Shown in pieces: positions 42,666 to 56,235 of a stretch of DNA of 64,000 nt. Each line of letters opens with the position of its first letter. Positions within the stretch are counted from its first letter, which is position 1. The translations under genes were made by a program, and so were the position numbers. The notes beneath the pieces are model-generated. The model was not told the origin of the DNA. It ran no database searches and saw only the letters and a list, made by a program, of their open reading frames with translations. Origin of the DNA: Brassica napus (lineage: Eukaryota; Streptophyta; Magnoliopsida; Brassicales; Brassicaceae); contig NW_026014893.1 of assembly GCF_020379485.1 (NCBI RefSeq), positions 62,001-126,000 on the forward strand, in the 5' to 3' direction.

Positions 42666-44570
42666 ATCTATGATAAGTGTTTTGATCTTGTTCACTCTGA
42701 TGTATGGACTGCTCCCTGCTTATCTAGAGATAATTACAAGTACTTTGTCACATTTATAGATGAAAAATCTAAATACACCTGGATAACACGCATTTAAACA
42801 AAGGATAGGGTTCTTGATGCATTTAAAAACTTCCAAGCTTATATATCTAACCAGTATAATGCCAAGATTAAGATTTTCAGGTCTGATAATGGTGGAGAAT
42901 ATACTGGCAATGCATTCAAGAGTCATCTAGCTCAACATGGGATTCTACATCCGACAAGTTGTCCATACACTCCTCAACAGAATGGTGTAGCTGAGGGAAA
43001 GAATAGACACCTAATGGAGGTGGCAAGGTCTATGATGTTTCACACAAGCGTGCCTAAAAGATTCTGGAGTGATGCTGTGATCTCGGCTTGTTATCTGATC
43101 AATAGGATACCAACCAAGATCTTGGAGGATCAGGCACCTTATGAAGTTCTAAACAGAAACAAACCTGTGCTGGATCACTTAAGAGTCTTTGGATGTGTGT
43201 GCTTTGTACTTGTACCCGGGGAGCTAAGGAATAAGCTAGAAGCAAAGAGCACAAGAGCCATGTTCATTGGCTACTCAACATCACAAAAGGGATACAAATG
43301 CTATGATTCAGAAGCAAGGAGAGTTCTTGTATCTAGAGATGTTAAGTTCTTGGAGGATAAGAGCTTTTATGGAGATAGAAAGTGGGAAGATCTTGAAGAT
43401 TTGTCTCAACCATCTGATCGAGCTACAAGTCTTAGGCGTGTACTGGAAGGACTTGGAATCAACATGTCCCAGGATCAGCAACCAACAAAGGAGAATGAAG
43501 CTGAAGAACCATCACACCATGATCATGAGGGGGGAAATGAGGCTGAGCCTGAAGATCATGAAGATCAAGAATCAGATGGTCATGGTCAAGGTGTGATATA
43601 AAGCGAGGAAGAATCCATTCAAGAAGTGGAACCAGATGAAGTAGAAGGAGAAGCAGTTCAGCCTAAAGTGGTGGAGGTGGAACCAGTTCCATTAAGGAGA
43701 AGCACACGGTTGAAGAAGGATGCTTCCAACTGGGTAAACACGAGAGTGTACTACAATGCTCAGGCTGTGAAGCATCCCTCTCAGGCTGTGTGTTCTTTTG
43801 CTAGTTACCCAAAGGAACATTGCGCTTTCATTACAAGCTTAGATGAGAGTAGTGTACAAAGATCATATGAAGAAGCAATGCTACATGAAGATTGGAAAGA
43901 ATCTGTGGGTGATGAAGCTAATGCTATGATAAAGAATGACACTTGGTTTGAAAGTGAGTTGCCAAAAGGGAAGAAGGCAGTAACAAGCAAGTGGATATTC
44001 ACTATCAAGTATCTACCTGATGGAACCATTGAGAGGAAGAAGACAAGATTGGTGGCTAGAGGATACACTCAAACATATGGGGAAGACTACATTGATACCT
44101 TTGCTCCTGTTGCCAAGCTACATACTATAAGGATTGTATTGTCCCTTGCTGTGAACCTTGAGTGGGAGCTTTGGCAGATGGATGTGAAGAATGCCTTTCT
44201 TCAAGGAGAACTAGAGGATGAAGTGTATATGCATCCACCACCAGGCCTAGAGCATCTTGTGAAACCTGGAAATGTATTGAGACTCAAGAAGGCTATCTAT
44301 GGATTAAAGCAATCTCCTAGAGCATGGTACAACAAATTGAGTACTACCTTAAACGGACGTGGGTTCAAGAAGTCTGAACTGGATCACACTCTCTTCACTC
44401 TCAATACACTCACAGGTATCATTTGCCTACTTGTATATGTTGATGACATTATAATAACAGGTAGTGATAAGGCTGGTATAAAAGCCACAAAGGAGTTTTT
44501 GAAATCTGTGTTTGAAATCAAAGACTTAGGAGAAATGAAATACTTCCTTGGAGTTGAGTTGTGTAGATCT
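42666..44570 (+). pseudogene. Element I integrase, linker and RT, middle piece
   Basis: The frame resumes after E with IYDKCFDLVHSDVW. TAA at 42795-42797 replaces a glutamine codon before TKDRVLDAF, and a second TAA at 43599-43601 lies in the acidic linker. Between and after them the frame is the same: SDNGGEY, NGVAEGKN (usually NGVAERKN), [27 protein letters not shown]. It ends at CRS where the H dimer is inserted (duplication GATCT, 44566-44570). Both stops are single-base changes. Confidence 0.92.
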
Positions 44571-45188
44571 TATAAGTTTTAGAGTATAAAGAGTAATCTG
44601 AGAGTTTAGGAGAGATTAGAGAAGTATTAGAGATGATTTAGAGTAGAATCTGAGATCAAGAGACTAAGAGAAAAGCCATGGAGGCTAAGAATAATCTGAA
44701 CTGTCTAATCTTTATTATGGATGAGGTTACAACATTTATAGGAGAGTCATTAGGGCTTTTGCGCAAAGGGAAATGACACTAGTCTAAGCATGTGAAGTCA
44801 AGGCTGAATGGAGTGTCTCCTTTTGAAATGAACGGACAGGAGGGCACACATGCTTCTGGCTTTACAGCCTGTCCAAGAGCTGGATGGATAAGGCGCGTCC
44901 CAACCTTATCCATAAACGGTCTGATCCGTTCCAAACCTTCCGTGTCTAATGAAGGCACTGCTCGTCCATCTTCCTTCTCTTTCACGTTCCCTCAGATGTA
45001 CGGTCATGCCCTATCCGTACACACCATGCCCTAACTTTGCACAACCTTTAAACTGACTTTAAAGGTCATTCAAGCTCTCATGGTCGAGGTGATCCGTACC
45101 GTCCGTACTTAGGCCGTACCGTTCTTCCCTTTCACATTACTTGCCCAACTCCTCTTTTCTTTCACATAATGGCTTCCTCATCTCAACA
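44571..45188 (-). repeat. H LTR 1 (left, 3' LTR)
   Basis: It runs TATAAG to CTCAACA on the plus strand. CCGTAC/GTACGG lies at 44998, 45015, 45094, 45103 and 45114. TATAAAT is at 44734-44740 (minus). Confidence 0.95.
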
Positions 45189-45328
45189 CTCCCCCTCAAG
45201 CTTGGCTTTGCGAAAGTCTAAGCTTGGACAGCCATGAGATCTTCCTCATTAAAAACCTCACCAAGGAAAACCCATTGGGACAAAACCTTGATGAGGGAAA
45301 AAGAGTAAAGACCTCATGACTTGGGGGA

Positions 45329-48300
45329 TTAGCTCATTCTCTTCCCAAGATCTATGAGTCCCAATCTGATATGAATGGACTCCATAGTCTTCTGTCTTGC
45401 TGCCTTAGTGAACACATCAGCCAACTGATCTTCACTCCTAGTGTAGCATGGCAAGATGACTCCTAGGACAATCATCTGCCTCACCTTGTGACAATCAACC
45501 TCAATGTGCTTGGTTCTTTCATGGAACACCGAGTTGGAGGCTATGTGGATCGCGGCTTGGTTATCACAATGCATGGTCATTGGCGTGGCTTGATCAATCC
45601 CCAAATGCTTCAAGATGCCCTTGATCCATACTAGCTCGTTTGTAAGCTTCAGCATGGCTCTATACTCAGCTTCTGCACTTGAGCAAGACACCACCTTTTG
45701 CTTCTTGCTCTTCCAAGTCACCAAGTTGCCTCCAATGAATGTGCAATAGCCGGTTGTTGATCTCCTGTCAGCTCTATCACCAGCCCAATCAGCATCACAG
45801 TATCCAACAACTTCTGTGCTTCCATTGCAGCCCATCCATACTCCTTGATCAGGTGAGCCATTGAGATACATCAAGATCCTCTCCACCATCCGCTAATGAT
45901 GCTCCTTAGGCACTTGCATGTGTTGACTCACCTGATTCACAGCAAAACAAATGTCAGGCCTAGTTATGGTAAGATAAATCAATTTGCCAACTAGTTTTCT
46001 ATAGAGTTTAGGATCCTGATAAGGTTTGCTGTCTTCAATCTCCCCCTCTCGTGGGACTTTGTAGCCATCCTCCATAGGCATCCTTGCTGTCTTGCCTCCA
46101 TAAGCACCTGCACCTTTCAAAAGATCAAGTGTATACTTTCTTTGGGACATGAACAAACCCTCCTTGGATCTACATATCTCAATTCCAAGAAAGTATTTCA
46201 TTTCTCCCAAGTCTTTAATCTCAAACTTGGATTTAAGGAACTCCTTGGTTGCTATGATACCTTCCTTATCACTCCCTGTGATAATGATATCATCAACATA
46301 CACAAGAAGTGCAATCATACCTGAGGGAGTACTTAGAGTGAAGAGAGTGTGATCTAGCTCAGACTTCTTGAAGCCTCGGCCATTAAGAGTAGTGCTCAGC
46401 TTGTTATACCAAGCTCTTGGTGATTGCTTCAGCCCATAGATAGCTTTCTTCAGTCTCAACACATTCCCTTTCTTTACTAAGTGTTCCAAGCCCGGAGGTG
46501 GATGCATATACACTTCATCCTCAAGCTCTCCTTGTAGAAATGCATTCTTCACATCCATTTGCCATAAGCCCCATCCAAGATTCACAGCCAAGCTTAATAC
46601 AATCCGGATTGTGTGTAGCTTAGCCACTGGTGCAAAGGTCTCAATGTAATCTTCTCCATATGTTTGAGTAAAGCCTCTTGCAACCAGTCTTGACTTCTTC
46701 CTCTCAACCTGACCATCAGCCTTATACTTGATTGTGAATATCCATCTACTAGTCACAGCCTTCTTCCCTTTAGGTAACTCACTCTCATACCATGTATCAT
46801 TCTTGATCATAGCTCCTGCCTCAGCTCCAACTGATTCCTTCCACTCCTTGTCATAGCTTCTTGGGATATAACCCTCATCCAGATTTACCATAAATGCGCA
46901 ATGTGCTTTAGGATATTGAGCAAAGGAGCACACAGCTTGAGAAGGATGCTCCACTGCTTGGGCATTGTAGTACACTCTCGTGTTTACCCAAGAGGAAGGA
47001 TCCTTCCTCACTCTTGTGCTTCTCCTCAATTCTGGCTGTTGAACTCTCACGGCTTGCTCTTGAACATCCAGTTGTTCTTCTTCTTCTTCTACATCCTCAA
47101 CTGATGCTTCTACTTCTCTTTGTTCCTGCTCACCTTGATTGTGAGAGCCTGAACTTATCTCCCTTTGTTCCTGATTCAAGCCGGCTCCATCTTGGCCTAA
47201 ACTTGTCTCCAACCCTTCCTCATTCAAGCCGGCTCCTTCTTGGCCACTTTCTTGAACTTCAGGCTCATTTCCCCCCTCACGATCATGGTGAGAGTCTCCA
47301 TGTTGTTCCCTTTGACCAGAGTTCTGATCCTGGGACATCTTGATTCCTAGCCCCTCTAGGATAATCCTTAACACCCCAGCCTTATCTGAGGTTAGATCTT
47401 TCAAGTCTTCTTGGTTCTTTTCTTCATAGTATCCTCTTTCTTCTACAAACTTCACATCCCGTGATACTAGAACTCTTCTTCCTTCTGGATCATAGCATTT
47501 GTATCCCTTCTGTGTTGTAGAGTAGCCTATGAATACAGCCTTTGTACTCCTTGCTTCCAACTTGCTCCTCATCTGTCCCGGAATCAACACATAGCACAAA
47601 CACCCAAAGACTCTCAAGTGTTCTACCGACGGCTTGTGTTTATTCAAGACCTCAAATGGTGCCTGATCTTCAAGGATCTTTGTAGGTGTCCGGTTGATCA
47701 GGTAGCAAGCAGTGGCCACAGCATCACTCCAAAACCTTTTGGGAACATTTGCTTGAAACATTAATGACCGAGCAGTCTCCATGAGATGTCGATTCTTCCT
47801 CTCAGCCACACCATTCTGTTGAGGTGTGTAAGGGCAGCTTGTTTGATGAAGAATCCCATGATGAGCTAGATGATACTTGAATGCATGGCTAGTGTATTCT
47901 CCTCCATTATCTGATCTAAAAATTTTAATCTTAGCATGATAATGGTTAGTCACATAAGCTTGAAAGTTTTTAAATGCATCAAGAACTCTATCTTTAGATG
48001 GGATTAAGGTCAACCAGGTGTATTTGGATTTTTCATCAATGAATGTGACAAAATACTTATGATTCTCCCTAGATAAGCAAGGTGCAGTCCATACATCAGA
48101 ATGAATCAAATCAAAGCATTTTTCATAAACAGTAGATGACCTTTGAAACACAGTTTTACAATGTTTGCCTAAAATGCAAGCTTCACAGTCTTTATTCTCA
48201 AAATTAACACCTGGCAACATCAAATTCAAGGCTCTACTATGAGGATGTCCTAGTCTAGCATGCCACAAAGCATTCTTATTCAAACTTGAAGTAGTAAATA

Positions 48301-49870
48301 AACAGCTTGATTCAGAAACAGGAGCTAATTCTTCAAGCATGTAAAGATCCCCTTTAGTAACTCCTTTTCCAATCAACTGGCTGCTCTCAATATCCTGAAA
48401 CTTCACATCATTAGGACTAAAGATAACATTGCATTGAAGATCAGTAGTACACTTTTTTACTGATAGTAAGTTTGATGTGAATTCTGGCATGTAGAATGCT
48501 CTAGTATGTTTATTAAATAGTTTTAAGTTTCCTATTCCTCTAATAGGGATTTTATCTCCATTTGCAATCATCACATGTCCATTAGCAGGTTCAATATCTT
48601 TAATCAAACTAGTGTCACTAATCATATGATGAGATGCACCAGAATCAACTACTAATGGTTTAGTCATGTCATTAGCCATAAGACAAAGTGTACTAGATGA
48701 CTTGAGAGAGTGATCAGTCCTAGCAAGACTAGCATATACATGATCCGGTTTGGCAATTCCATGTTTCTCAAGACTATTATCATCATTCTTAACTATCATT
48801 GATGCACCAAAGGAATAACCATAAGTGTTACCGTTTTCCTTAAGCATCTTGATGAGGGAGTCAATGTCTGATCTCCTAATGTAGTCTTGCTCCCCTCCTC
48901 GGTGATTTGGATTGCCTGCATACGCCACCAAGGACCTGCCATCACTCTCCCTTCCTCCTTCATCATTGCTCTTTCCTGAGGTACCAGCACCGCTTGATCC
49001 TTCACTCACATTTGCCCTGGCATCCCTCTCCTTCAAGAACTTGGCTGGCTTCAGATGGGGGTGGAGTATCCAGCACTGGCTCTTCTTATGGCCATGCTTC
49101 TTGCAATGATCACAGCTCCCATTGAACTTCCTGTCTTCAAACTTGTTGTAACCGGCCTTGTTTGCTTGAGGAGCTTCATCAGAGTTGACTTGCGCAGCCT
49201 TATTTGCAAGTGACATCTCTCCTTTGCTTCCAAACAATCCAATAGACCCCTGCTCCTTCTGAATTTGAGAGCACACCTCCTCAAGGTCTGGTAGCTTATC
49301 CGCTCTCAACATGTGTTTAATCAGTGAGTTGTAAGCCGGATTCAAGGTAAGCAATAGTCCAAAGACCTTATCCTTCTCCCTCCTCTCATTAAGCAGCTCT
49401 GGATCGGTTGTGCTTGGCCTCAGCATCTCCAGCTCTGACCATAAGGACCGGAACCTCCCCAAATGTTTGGTGAATTCCATGTCATCTTGTACCAAGCCGT
49501 TTATGGCTTTCTTTACTTCAAACACTCGGTGAAGGTTTGAAGCATTCCCATACACCTTCTTCAAGGTGTCCCATAGTTCCTTAGCTGACTCACAATAGCT
49601 GTAAGCCTCTAGGATCGCCGGCTCTAGAGAGGCATGAAGAACTGACATCACAAGCATGTCTTCTCGCTGCCACTTCTCTACGGCCGTTTCATTTGAGACC
49701 TCTTCCGAGTCTTCTCCCTGAGTAATGAGCTGTGGAGCTTCACCATCCGTGAGATGCTTCCACAAACCCTTACTTCCCACTGTGGTTCTCACCATCCGAG
49801 ACCACACCAAGTAGTTACTCCCCTTGAAAGTAACTGCCACCTTCATGTGCATGCTTATCCCTCCATCCAT
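45329..49870 (-). pseudogene. H copy 1 Gag-Pol polyprotein, single stop
   Basis: The ATG at 49870 (MDGGISMHMK) opens a frame of about 1514 codons broken only by TAG at 45893-45895, a tryptophan codon in I (HHWRMVERLL). Gag has the knuckle CDHCKKHGHKKSQC near codon 252, with protease DSGASHHMIS near 407. Integrase WHARLGHPH is near 533, HSDVW near 590, SDNGGEY near 655 and NGVAERKN near 685. The RT has QMDVKNAF and [10 protein letters not shown] near 1190. RNase H has YCDADWAGD, AEAEYRAM and HCDNQAA. Five codons (EEAMK-type) are missing in PRSYDKEW before RT. It is otherwise one of the best-preserved polyproteins in the window. Confidence 0.93.
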
Positions 49871-50073
49871 CTTCAACAGCTTGTTCTTGAACTACTTGTA
49901 GAAGACTTTGAACTTGAGACTAGACTGCACCAACACGTCAAGAACTCACAACACACACGCAAAAGCTTCAATCTTGTAACCACAACGTAACCAAGGAAGA
50001 CTTGAGGCTAGAGACTCCACGGAACCTTCAAAGCTTTAGTCTTTAGCCCACGCAAAGAACTCAGATTCTCAAG

Positions 50074-50091
50074 AACCTGGCTCTGATACCA
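50074..50091 (-). promoter_or_regulatory. Primer-binding site, H copy 1
   Basis: The minus strand reads TGGTATCAGAGCCAGGTT next to the middle LTR, so the dimer junction keeps a normal LTR/primer-site border. Confidence 0.95.
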
Positions 50092-50709
50092 TATAAGTTT
50101 TAGAGTATAAAGAGTAATCTGAGAGTTTAGGAGAGATTAGAGAAGTATTAGAGATGATTTAGAGTAGAATCTGAGATCAAGAGACTAAGAGAAAAGCCAT
50201 GGAGGCTAAGAATAATCTGAACTGTCTAATCTTTATTATGGATGAGGTTACAACATTTATAGGAGAGTCATTAGGGCTTTTGCGCAAAGGGAAATGGCAC
50301 TAGTCTAAGCATGTGAAGTCAAGGCTGAATGGAGTGTCTCCTTTTGAAATGAACGGACAGGAGGGCACACATGCTTCTGGCTTTACAGCCTGTCCAAGAG
50401 CTGGATGGATAAGGCGCGTCCCAACCTTATCCATAAACGGTCTGATCCGTTCCAAACCTTCCGTGTCTAATGAAGGCACTGCTCGTCCATCTTCCTTCTC
50501 TTTCACGTTCCCTCAGATGTACGGTCATGCCCTATCCGTACACACCATGCCCTAACTTTGCACAACCTTTAAACTGACTTTAAAGGTCATTCAAGCTCTC
50601 ATGGTCGAGGTGATCCGTACCGTCCGTACTTAGGCCGTACCGTTCTTCCCTTTCACATTACTTGCCCAACTCCTCTTTTCTTTCACATAATGGCTTCCTC
50701 ATCTCAACA
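50092..50709 (-). repeat. H LTR 2 (middle, shared)
   Basis: It acts as 5' LTR for copy 1 and 3' LTR for copy 2. It is nearly identical to LTR 1 and LTR 3: LTR 1 reads GAAATGACAC where 2 and 3 read GAAATGGCAC. Confidence 0.95.
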
Positions 50710-50849
50710 CTCCCCCTCAAGCTTGGCTTTGCGAAAGTCTAAGCTTGGACAGCCATGAGATCTTCCTCATTAAAAACCTCACCAAGGAAAACCCATTGGG
50801 ACAAAACCTTGATGAGGGAAAAAGAGTAAAGACCTCATGACTTGGGGGA

Positions 50850-53800
50850 TTAGCTCATTCTCTTCCCAAGATCTATGAGTCCCAATCTGATATGAATGGA
50901 CTCCATAGTCTTCTGTCTTGCTGCCTTAGTGAACACATCAGCCAATTGATCTTCACTCCTAGTGTAGCATGGCAAGATGACTCCTAGGACAATCATCTGC
51001 CTCACCTTGTGACAATCAACCTCAATGTGCTTGGTTCTTTCATGGAACACCGAGTTGGAGGCTATGTGGATCGTGGCTTGGTTATCACAATGCATGGTCA
51101 TTGGCGTGGCTTGATCAATCCCCAAATGCTTCAAGATGCCGTTGATCCATACTAGCTCGTTTGTAAGCTTCAGCATGGCTCTATACTCAGCTTCTGCACT
51201 TGAGCAAGACACCACCTTTTGCTTCTTGCTCTTCCAAGTCTCCAAGTTGCCTCCAATGAATGTGCAATAGCCGGTTGTTGATCTCCTGTCAGCTCTATCA
51301 CCAGCCCAATCAGCATCACAGTATCCAACAACTTCTGTGCTTCCATTGCAGCCCATCCATACTCCTTGATCAAGTGAGCCATTGAGATACATCAAGATCC
51401 TCTCCACCATCCGCTAATGATGCTTCTTAGGCACTTGCATGTGTTGACTCACCTGATTCACAGCAAAACAAATGTCAGGCCTAGTTATGGTAAGATAAAT
51501 CAATTTGCAAACTAGTTTTCTATAGAGTTTAGGATCCTGATAAGGTTTGCTGTCTTCAATCTCCCCCTCTCGTGGGACTTTGTAGCCATCCTCCATAGGC
51601 ATCCTTGCTGTCTTGCCTCCATAAGCACCTGCACCTTTCAAAAGATCAAGTGTATACTTTCTTTGGGACATGAACAAACCCTCCTTGGATCTACATATCT
51701 CAATTCCAAGAAAGTATTTCATTTCTCCCAAGTCTTTAATCTCAAACTTGGATTTAAGGAACTCCTTGGTTGCTATGATACCTTCCTTATCACTCCCAGT
51801 GATAATGATATCATCAACATACACAAGAAGTGCAATCATACCTGAGGGAGTACTTAGAGTGAAGAGAGTGTGATCTAGCTCAGACTTCTTGAAGCCTCGG
51901 CCATTAAGAGTAGTGCTCAGCTTGTTATACCAAGCTCTTGGTGATTGCTTCAGCCCATAGATAGCTTTCTTCAGTCTCAACACATTCCCTTTCTTTACTA
52001 AGTGTTCCAAGCCCGGAGGTGGATGCATATACACTTCATCCTCAAGCTCTCCTTGTAGAAATGCATTCTTCACATCCATTTGCCATAAGCCCCATCCAAG
52101 ATTCACAGCCAAGCTTAATACAATCCAGATTGTGTGTAGCTTAGCCACTGGTGCAAAGGTCTCAATGTAATCTTCTCCATATGTTTGAGTAAAGCCTCTT
52201 GCAACCAGTCTTGACTTCTTCCTCTAAACCTGACCATCAGCCTTATACTTGATTGTGAATATCCATCTACTAGTCACAACCTTCTTCCCTTTAGGTAACT
52301 CACTCTCATACCATGTATCATTCTTGATCATAGCTCCTGCCTCAGCTCCAACTGATTCCTTCCACTCCTTGTCATAGCTTCTTGGGATATAACCCTCATC
52401 CAGATTTACCATAAATGCGCAATGTGCTTTAGGATATTGAGCAAAGGAGCACACAGCTTGAGAAGGATGCTCCACTGCTTGGGCATTGTAGTACACTCTC
52501 GTGTTTACCCAAGAGGAAGGATCCTTCCTCACTCTTGTGCTTCTCCTCAATTCTGGCTGTTGAACTCTCACGGCTTGCTCTTGAACATCCAGTTGTTCTT
52601 CTTCTTCTTCTACATCCTCAACTGATGCTTCTACTTCTCTTTGTTCCTGCTCACCTTGATTGTGAGAGCCTGAACTTATCTCCCTTTGTTCCTGATTCAA
52701 GCCGGCTCCATCTTGGCCTAAACTTGTCTCCAACCCTTCCTCATTCAAGCCGGCTCCTTCTTGGCCACTTTCTTGAACTTCAGGCTCATTTCCCCCCTCA
52801 CGATCATGGTGAGAGTCTCCATGTTGTTCCCTTTGACCAGAGTTCTGATCCTGGGACATCTTGATTCCTAGCCCCTCTAGGATAATCCTTAACACCCCAG
52901 CCTTATCTGAGGTTAGATCTTTCAAGTCTTCTTGGTTCTTTTCTTCATAGTATCCTCTTTCTTCTACAAACTTCACATCCCGTGATACTAGAACTCTTCT
53001 TCCTTCTGGATCATAGCATTTGTATCTCTTCTGTGTTGTAGAGTAGCCTATGAATACAGCCTTTGTACTCCTTGCTTCCAACTTGCTCCTCATCTGTCCC
53101 GGAATCAACACATAGCACAAACACCCAAAGACTCTCAAGTGTTCTACCGACGGCTTGTGTTTATTCAAGACCTCAAATGGTGCCTGATCTTCAAGGATCT
53201 TTGTAGGTGTCCGGTTGATCAGGTAGCAAGCAGTGGCCACAGCATCACTCCAAAACCTTTTGGGAACATTTGCTTGAAACATTAATGACCGAGCAGTCTC
53301 CATGAGATGTCGATTCTTCCTCTCAGCCACACCATTCTGTTGAGGTGTGTAAGGGCAGCTTGTTTGATGAAGAATCCCATGATGAGCTAGATGATACTTG
53401 AATGCATGGCTAGTGTATTCTCCTCCATTATCTGATCTAAAAATTTTAATCTTAGCATGATAATGGTTAGTCACATAAGCTTGAAAGTTTTTAAATGCAT
53501 CAAGAACTCTATCTTTAGATGGGATTAAGGTCAACCAGGTGTATTTGGATTTTTCATCAATGAATGTGACAAAATACTTATGATTCTCCCTAGATAAGCA
53601 AGGTGCAGTCCATACATCAGAATGAATCAAATCAAAGCATTTTTCATAAACAGTAGATGACCTTTGAAACACAGTTTTACAATGTTTGCCTAAAATGCAA
53701 GCTTCACAGTCTTTATTCTCAAAATTAACACCTGGCAACATCAAATTCAAGGCTCTACTATGAGGATGTCCTAGTCTAGCATGCCACAAAGCATTCTTAT

Positions 53801-55391
53801 TCAAACTTGAAGTAGTAAATAAACAGCTTGATTCAGAAACATGAGCTAATTCTTCAAGCATGTAAAGATCCCCTTTAGTAACTCCTTTTCCAATCAACTG
53901 GCTGCTCTCAATATCCTGAAACTTCACATCATTAGGACTAAAGATAACATTGCATTGAAGATCAGTAGTACACTTTTTTACTGATAGTAAGTTTGATGTG
54001 AATTCTGGCATGTAGAATGCTCTAGTATGTTTATTAAATAGTTTTAAGTTTTCTATTCCTCTAATAGGGATTTTATCTCCATTTGCAATCATCACATGTC
54101 CATTAGCAGGTTCAATATCTTTAATCAAACTAGTGTCACTAATCATATGATGAGATGCACCAGAATCAACTACTAATGGTTTAGTCATGTCATTAGCCAT
54201 AAGACAAAGTGTACTAGATGACTTGAGAGAGTGATCAGTCCTAGCAAGACTAGCATATACATGATCCGGTTTGGCAATTCCATGTTTCTCAAGACTATTA
54301 TCATCATTCTTAACTATCATTGATGCACCAAAGGAATAACCATAAGTGTTACCGTTTTCCTTAAGCATCTTGATGAGGGAGTCAATGTCTGATCTCCTAA
54401 TGTAGTCTTGCTCCCCTCCTCGGTGATTTGGATTGCCTGCATACGCCACCAAGGACCTGCCATCACTCTCCCTTCCTCCTTCATCATTGCTCTTTCCTGA
54501 GGTACCAGCACCGCTTGATCCTTCACTCACATTTGCCCTGGCATCCCTCTCCTTCAAGAACTTGGCTGGCTTCAGATGGGGATGGAGTATCCAGCACTGG
54601 CTCTTCTTATGGCCATGCTTCTTGCAATGATCACAGCTCCCATTGAACTTCCTGTCTTCAATCTTGTTGTAACCGGCCTTGTTTGCTTGAGGAGCTTCAT
54701 CAGAGTTGACTTGCGCAGCCTTATTTGCAAGTGACATCTCTCCTTTGCTTCCAAACAATCCAATAGACCCCTGCTCCTTCTGAATTTGAGAGCACACCTC
54801 CTCAAGGTCTGGTAGCTTATCCGCTCTCAACATGTGTTTAATCAGTGAGTTGTAAGCCGGATTCAAGGTAAGCAATAGTCCAAAGACCTTATCCTTCTCC
54901 CTCCTCTCATTAAGCAGCTCTGGATCGGTTGTGCTTGGCCTCAGCATCTCCAGCTCTGACCATAAGGACCGGAACCTCCCCAAATGTTTGGTGAATTCCA
55001 TGTCATCTTGTACCAAGCCGTTTATGGCTTTCTTTACTTCAAACACTCGGTGAAGGTTTGAAGCATTCCCATACACCTTCTTCAAGGTTTCCCATAGTTC
55101 CTTAGCTGACTCACAATAGCTGTAAGCCTCTAGGATTGCCGGCTCTAGAGAGGCATGAAGAACTGACATCACAAGCATGTCTTCTCGCTGCCACTTCTCT
55201 ACGGCCGTTTCATTTGAGACCTCTTCCGAGTCTTCTCCCTGAGTAATGAGCTGTGGAGCTTCACCATCCGTGAGATGCTTCCACAAACCCTTACTTCCCA
55301 CTGTGGTTCTCACCATCCGAGACCACACCAAGTAGTTACTCCCCTTGAAAGTAACTGCCACCTTCATGTGCATGCTTATCCCTCCATCCAT
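50850..55391 (-). pseudogene. H copy 2 Gag-Pol polyprotein, two stops
   Basis: Same frame and length as copy 1, starting at the ATG at 55391. It has the shared tryptophan-to-stop (51414-51416) and a private stop TAG at 52224-52226, a glutamate codon in copy 1, just before the RT region KSRLVARGF. The upstream frame is also open to 55457 because of one leader difference, but the ATG at 55391 is the one matching copy 1. Private missense changes include ATIHIAS for AAIHIAS and LETWKSK for LVTWKSK. Confidence 0.93.
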
Positions 55392-55594
55392 CTTCAACAG
55401 CTTGTTCTTGAACGACTTGTAGAAGACTTTGAACTTGAGACTAGACTGCACCAACACGTCAAGAACTCACAACACACACGCAAAAGCTTCAATCTTGTAA
55501 CCACAACGTAACCAAGGAAGACTTGAGGCTAGAGACTCCACGGAACCTTCAAAGCTTTAGTCTTTAGCCCACGCAAAGAACTCAGATTCTCAAG

Positions 55595-55612
55595 AACCTG
55601 GCTCTGATACCA
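55595..55612 (-). promoter_or_regulatory. Primer-binding site, H copy 2
   Basis: The minus strand reads TGGTATCAGAGCCAGGTT beside the right LTR. Confidence 0.95.
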
Positions 55613-56230
55613 TATAAGTTTTAGAGTATAAAGAGTAATCTGAGAGTTTAGGAGAGATTAGAGAAGTATTAGAGATGATTTAGAGTAGAATCTGAGATCA
55701 AGAGACTAAGAGAAAAGCCATGGAGGCTAAGAATAATCTGAACTGTCTAATCTTTATTATGGATGAGGTTACAACATTTATAGGAGAGTCATTAGGGCTT
55801 TTGCGCAAAGGGAAATGGCACTAGTCTAAGCATGTGAAGTCAAGGCTGAATGGAGTGTCTCCTTTTGAAATGAACGGACAGGAGGGCACACATGCTTCTG
55901 GCTTTACAGCCTGTCCAAGAGCTGGATGGATAAGGCGCGTCCAAACCTTATCCATAAACGGTCTGATCCGTTCCAAACCTTCCGTGTCTAATGAAGGCAC
56001 TGCTCGTCCATCTTCCTTCTCTTTCACGTTCCCTCAGATGTACGGTCATGCCCTATCCGTACACACCATGCCCTAACTTTGCACAACCTTTAAACTGACT
56101 TTAAAGGTCATTCAAGCTCTCATGGTCGAGGTGATCCGTACCGTCCGTACTTAGGCCGTACCGTTCTTCCCTTTCACATTACTTGCCCAACTCCTCTTTT
56201 CTTTCACATAATGGCTTCCTCATCTCAACA
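55613..56230 (-). repeat. H LTR 3 (right, 5' LTR)
   Basis: 618 bp, followed by GATCT (56231-56235) and the remainder of element I. Confidence 0.95.
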
Positions 56231-56235
56231 GATCT

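Larger units (their letters stand above)
44571..56230 (-). mobile_element. H: tandem dimer of a copia element (3 LTRs, 2 internal regions)
   Basis: LTRs lie at 44571-45188, 50092-50709 and 55613-56230 (618 bp each). Internal regions lie at 45189-50091 and 50710-55612 (4903 bp each). The period is exactly 5521 bp. One pair of GATCT duplications (44566-44570, 56231-56235) flanks the whole. The copies differ at roughly 20 positions by eye and share a stop and a 15-bp coding deletion, so both come from one defective ancestor. Inserted in the RT of element I. Confidence 0.95.

Noticed and set aside
44792..45034. Identical short frames in the three H LTRs (also 50313 and 55834)
   Set aside because: Conservation is explained by the LTRs being recent copies of each other. 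The frames cover the promoter region and show no domain.
45329..55391. H duplication as a pure assembly artefact
   Set aside because: Around 20 differences between units, different stop codons and one flanking GATCT pair argue for a real tandem, although long reads should confirm it.
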